The position numbers and the translations under genes were made by a program. Positions 7,372 to 7,934 of a stretch of DNA of 7,934 nt are shown here, piece by piece. Origin of the DNA: an uncultured Verrucomicrobia subdivision 3 bacterium (GTDB lineage Bacteria > Verrucomicrobiota > Verrucomicrobiae > Limisphaerales > UBA11358). The first letter of the stretch is position 1. The number at the start of each line of letters is the position of its first letter. The stretch lies in the NCBI GenBank assembly GCA_903921455.1, contig CAIXPZ010000001.1, positions 1 through 7,934 of the forward strand. The letters are read 5' to 3'. Under the pieces are notes generated by a model. That model searched no databases. It had not been told where the DNA came from and saw nothing but the letters and a program-made list of their open reading frames with translations.

Positions 7372-7934
7372 TTATTCCAAAAGGCTGAAAGCGCGTTCAA
7401 CCGGCCCGGCCGATTTCAGTTTCGGCTCCACGGAACGCCCGTATTGCCAGGCAACGACGGTGACTTTGATGGGATATTTCGCGCGCGGCGGCACCGGCAG
7501 AATTTTCAGCACGTCACCAACCACTGCCGCCGGACCTTCGCGGACAAAATAACGAACCGGCACGCCGGCATCCGAGGTGGCCTTGAGCGGCAAGGATTTT
7601 GTTCCAGATTTCTGGTCGGGAATTTCCGGAAACGTGAGGCGCTGCTCCGCGCCCTGCCCGTTGCGCGCGGGAATGAACAGGTGCGCCTGCTGCACCGCCG
7701 GCTTGAAGGTCGCATCGCCGGGCTGCGTCGCGGCAAAAACCAGTTCGTAGGAATGGGCGTTGGTCACCAGCAGCGTCTCTTTCTGAAAACTGACGGCAAA
7801 GGTGTCTGGGGCGATCTTCTCAAACGGGCCGCAAATCCGGTCAATCGAAATGGGACCGCCACCGGCGGCGTGGCCGAGCGGCGAGTTGGTGGGCAAACCG
7901 GTCCAACCCGGCAGCCGCGAACTGCCGGCGGGAA
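7372..7934 (-). CDS. C-terminal part of a protein of unknown function with a terminal Ig-like module
   Basis: An open frame of 186 codons runs in from the right edge without a convincing start; the first possible starts are internal, such as a TTG at 7896, so the gene is 5'-truncated by the window. I do not recognise a named family for the whole piece. The beginning is rich in Gly and Pro (LPGWTGLPTNSPLGHAAGGG). It is followed by beta-strand-like text, and then EQRLTFPEIPDQKSG, ATSDAGVPVRYFVREGPAAV and PIKVTVVAWQYGRSVEPKL. The pattern I-P-D-x-x-x-G...A-T-S-D-x-G-x-P-V...V-x-x-G-P-A...V-V-x-A-x-Q matches bacterial Ig-like modules found at the ends of secreted proteins in PVC bacteria (about residues 113-166 of the visible part). 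Probably exported, perhaps a carbohydrate-related enzyme or binding protein. The 196-bp gap with a weak hairpin suggests it is not in the kinase operon. Confidence 0.75.
   Translation of the reverse strand, partial: PAGSSRLPGWTGLPTNSPLGHAAGGGPISIDRICGPFEKIAPDTFAVSFQKETLLVTNAHSYELVFAATQPGDATFKPAVQQAHLFIPARNGQGAEQRLTFPEIPDQKSGTKSLPLKATSDAGVPVRYFVREGPAAVVGDVLKILPVPPRAKYPIKVTVVAWQYGRSVEPKLKSAGPVERAFSLLE

Overview
The window reads as a piece of a Verrucomicrobiota chromosome (Pedosphaera/Limisphaera-like). This is inferred from family resemblance, not from a marker gene. The clues are a very large double-propeller sensor kinase paired with a LuxR-type response regulator, a XylR-type regulator whose N-terminus starts like those of Verrucomicrobiota/Lentisphaerota, a secreted GH2 glycosidase, GC-rich DNA, almost no clear Shine-Dalgarno sequences, and a fragment with the LTLSWP / SRTNLT pattern common in secreted verrucomicrobial proteins. 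Planctomycetota or another PVC lineage is the main alternative. No rRNA, tRNA, mobile element or CRISPR array was seen.

All genes are on the minus strand, so transcription runs from high to low coordinates. In that order they are: (1) the 3' part of a protein of unknown function ending in an Ig-like module (7934-7372, cut by the window edge); (2) a 1008-aa membrane sensor histidine kinase with about 14 propeller blades, a Y_Y_Y domain, one transmembrane helix and a HisKA_3/HATPase core (7175-4149); (3) a 214-aa NarL/LuxR-type response regulator (4088-3444); (4) a 685-aa exported GH2 beta-galactosidase-like enzyme (3383-1326); (5) a XylR-type regulator with a sugar-binding-protein-like sensor domain and an incomplete AraC DNA-binding domain (1190 or 1157 to 129); (6) a 5'-less fragment of an unrelated secreted protein running off the left edge (133-1).

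Genes 2-4 are separated by only about 60 bp each and probably form one unit: the periplasmic propellers sense a carbohydrate-related signal, the kinase phosphorylates the LuxR-type regulator, and this controls glycan-use genes that may include the adjacent GH2 enzyme. The XylR-like gene behind it would be a second, sugar-responsive layer. The link is inferred from gene order only.

The most unusual spot is the left end. The XylR-like protein stops in the middle of its AraC domain, losing the second helix-turn-helix. At the same point another reading frame begins to encode an unrelated protein tail that has no start of its own. This looks like a deletion/fusion joint or an assembly chimera. The rest of the window is an ordinary carbohydrate-utilisation locus, and I did not find a convincing new system in it.
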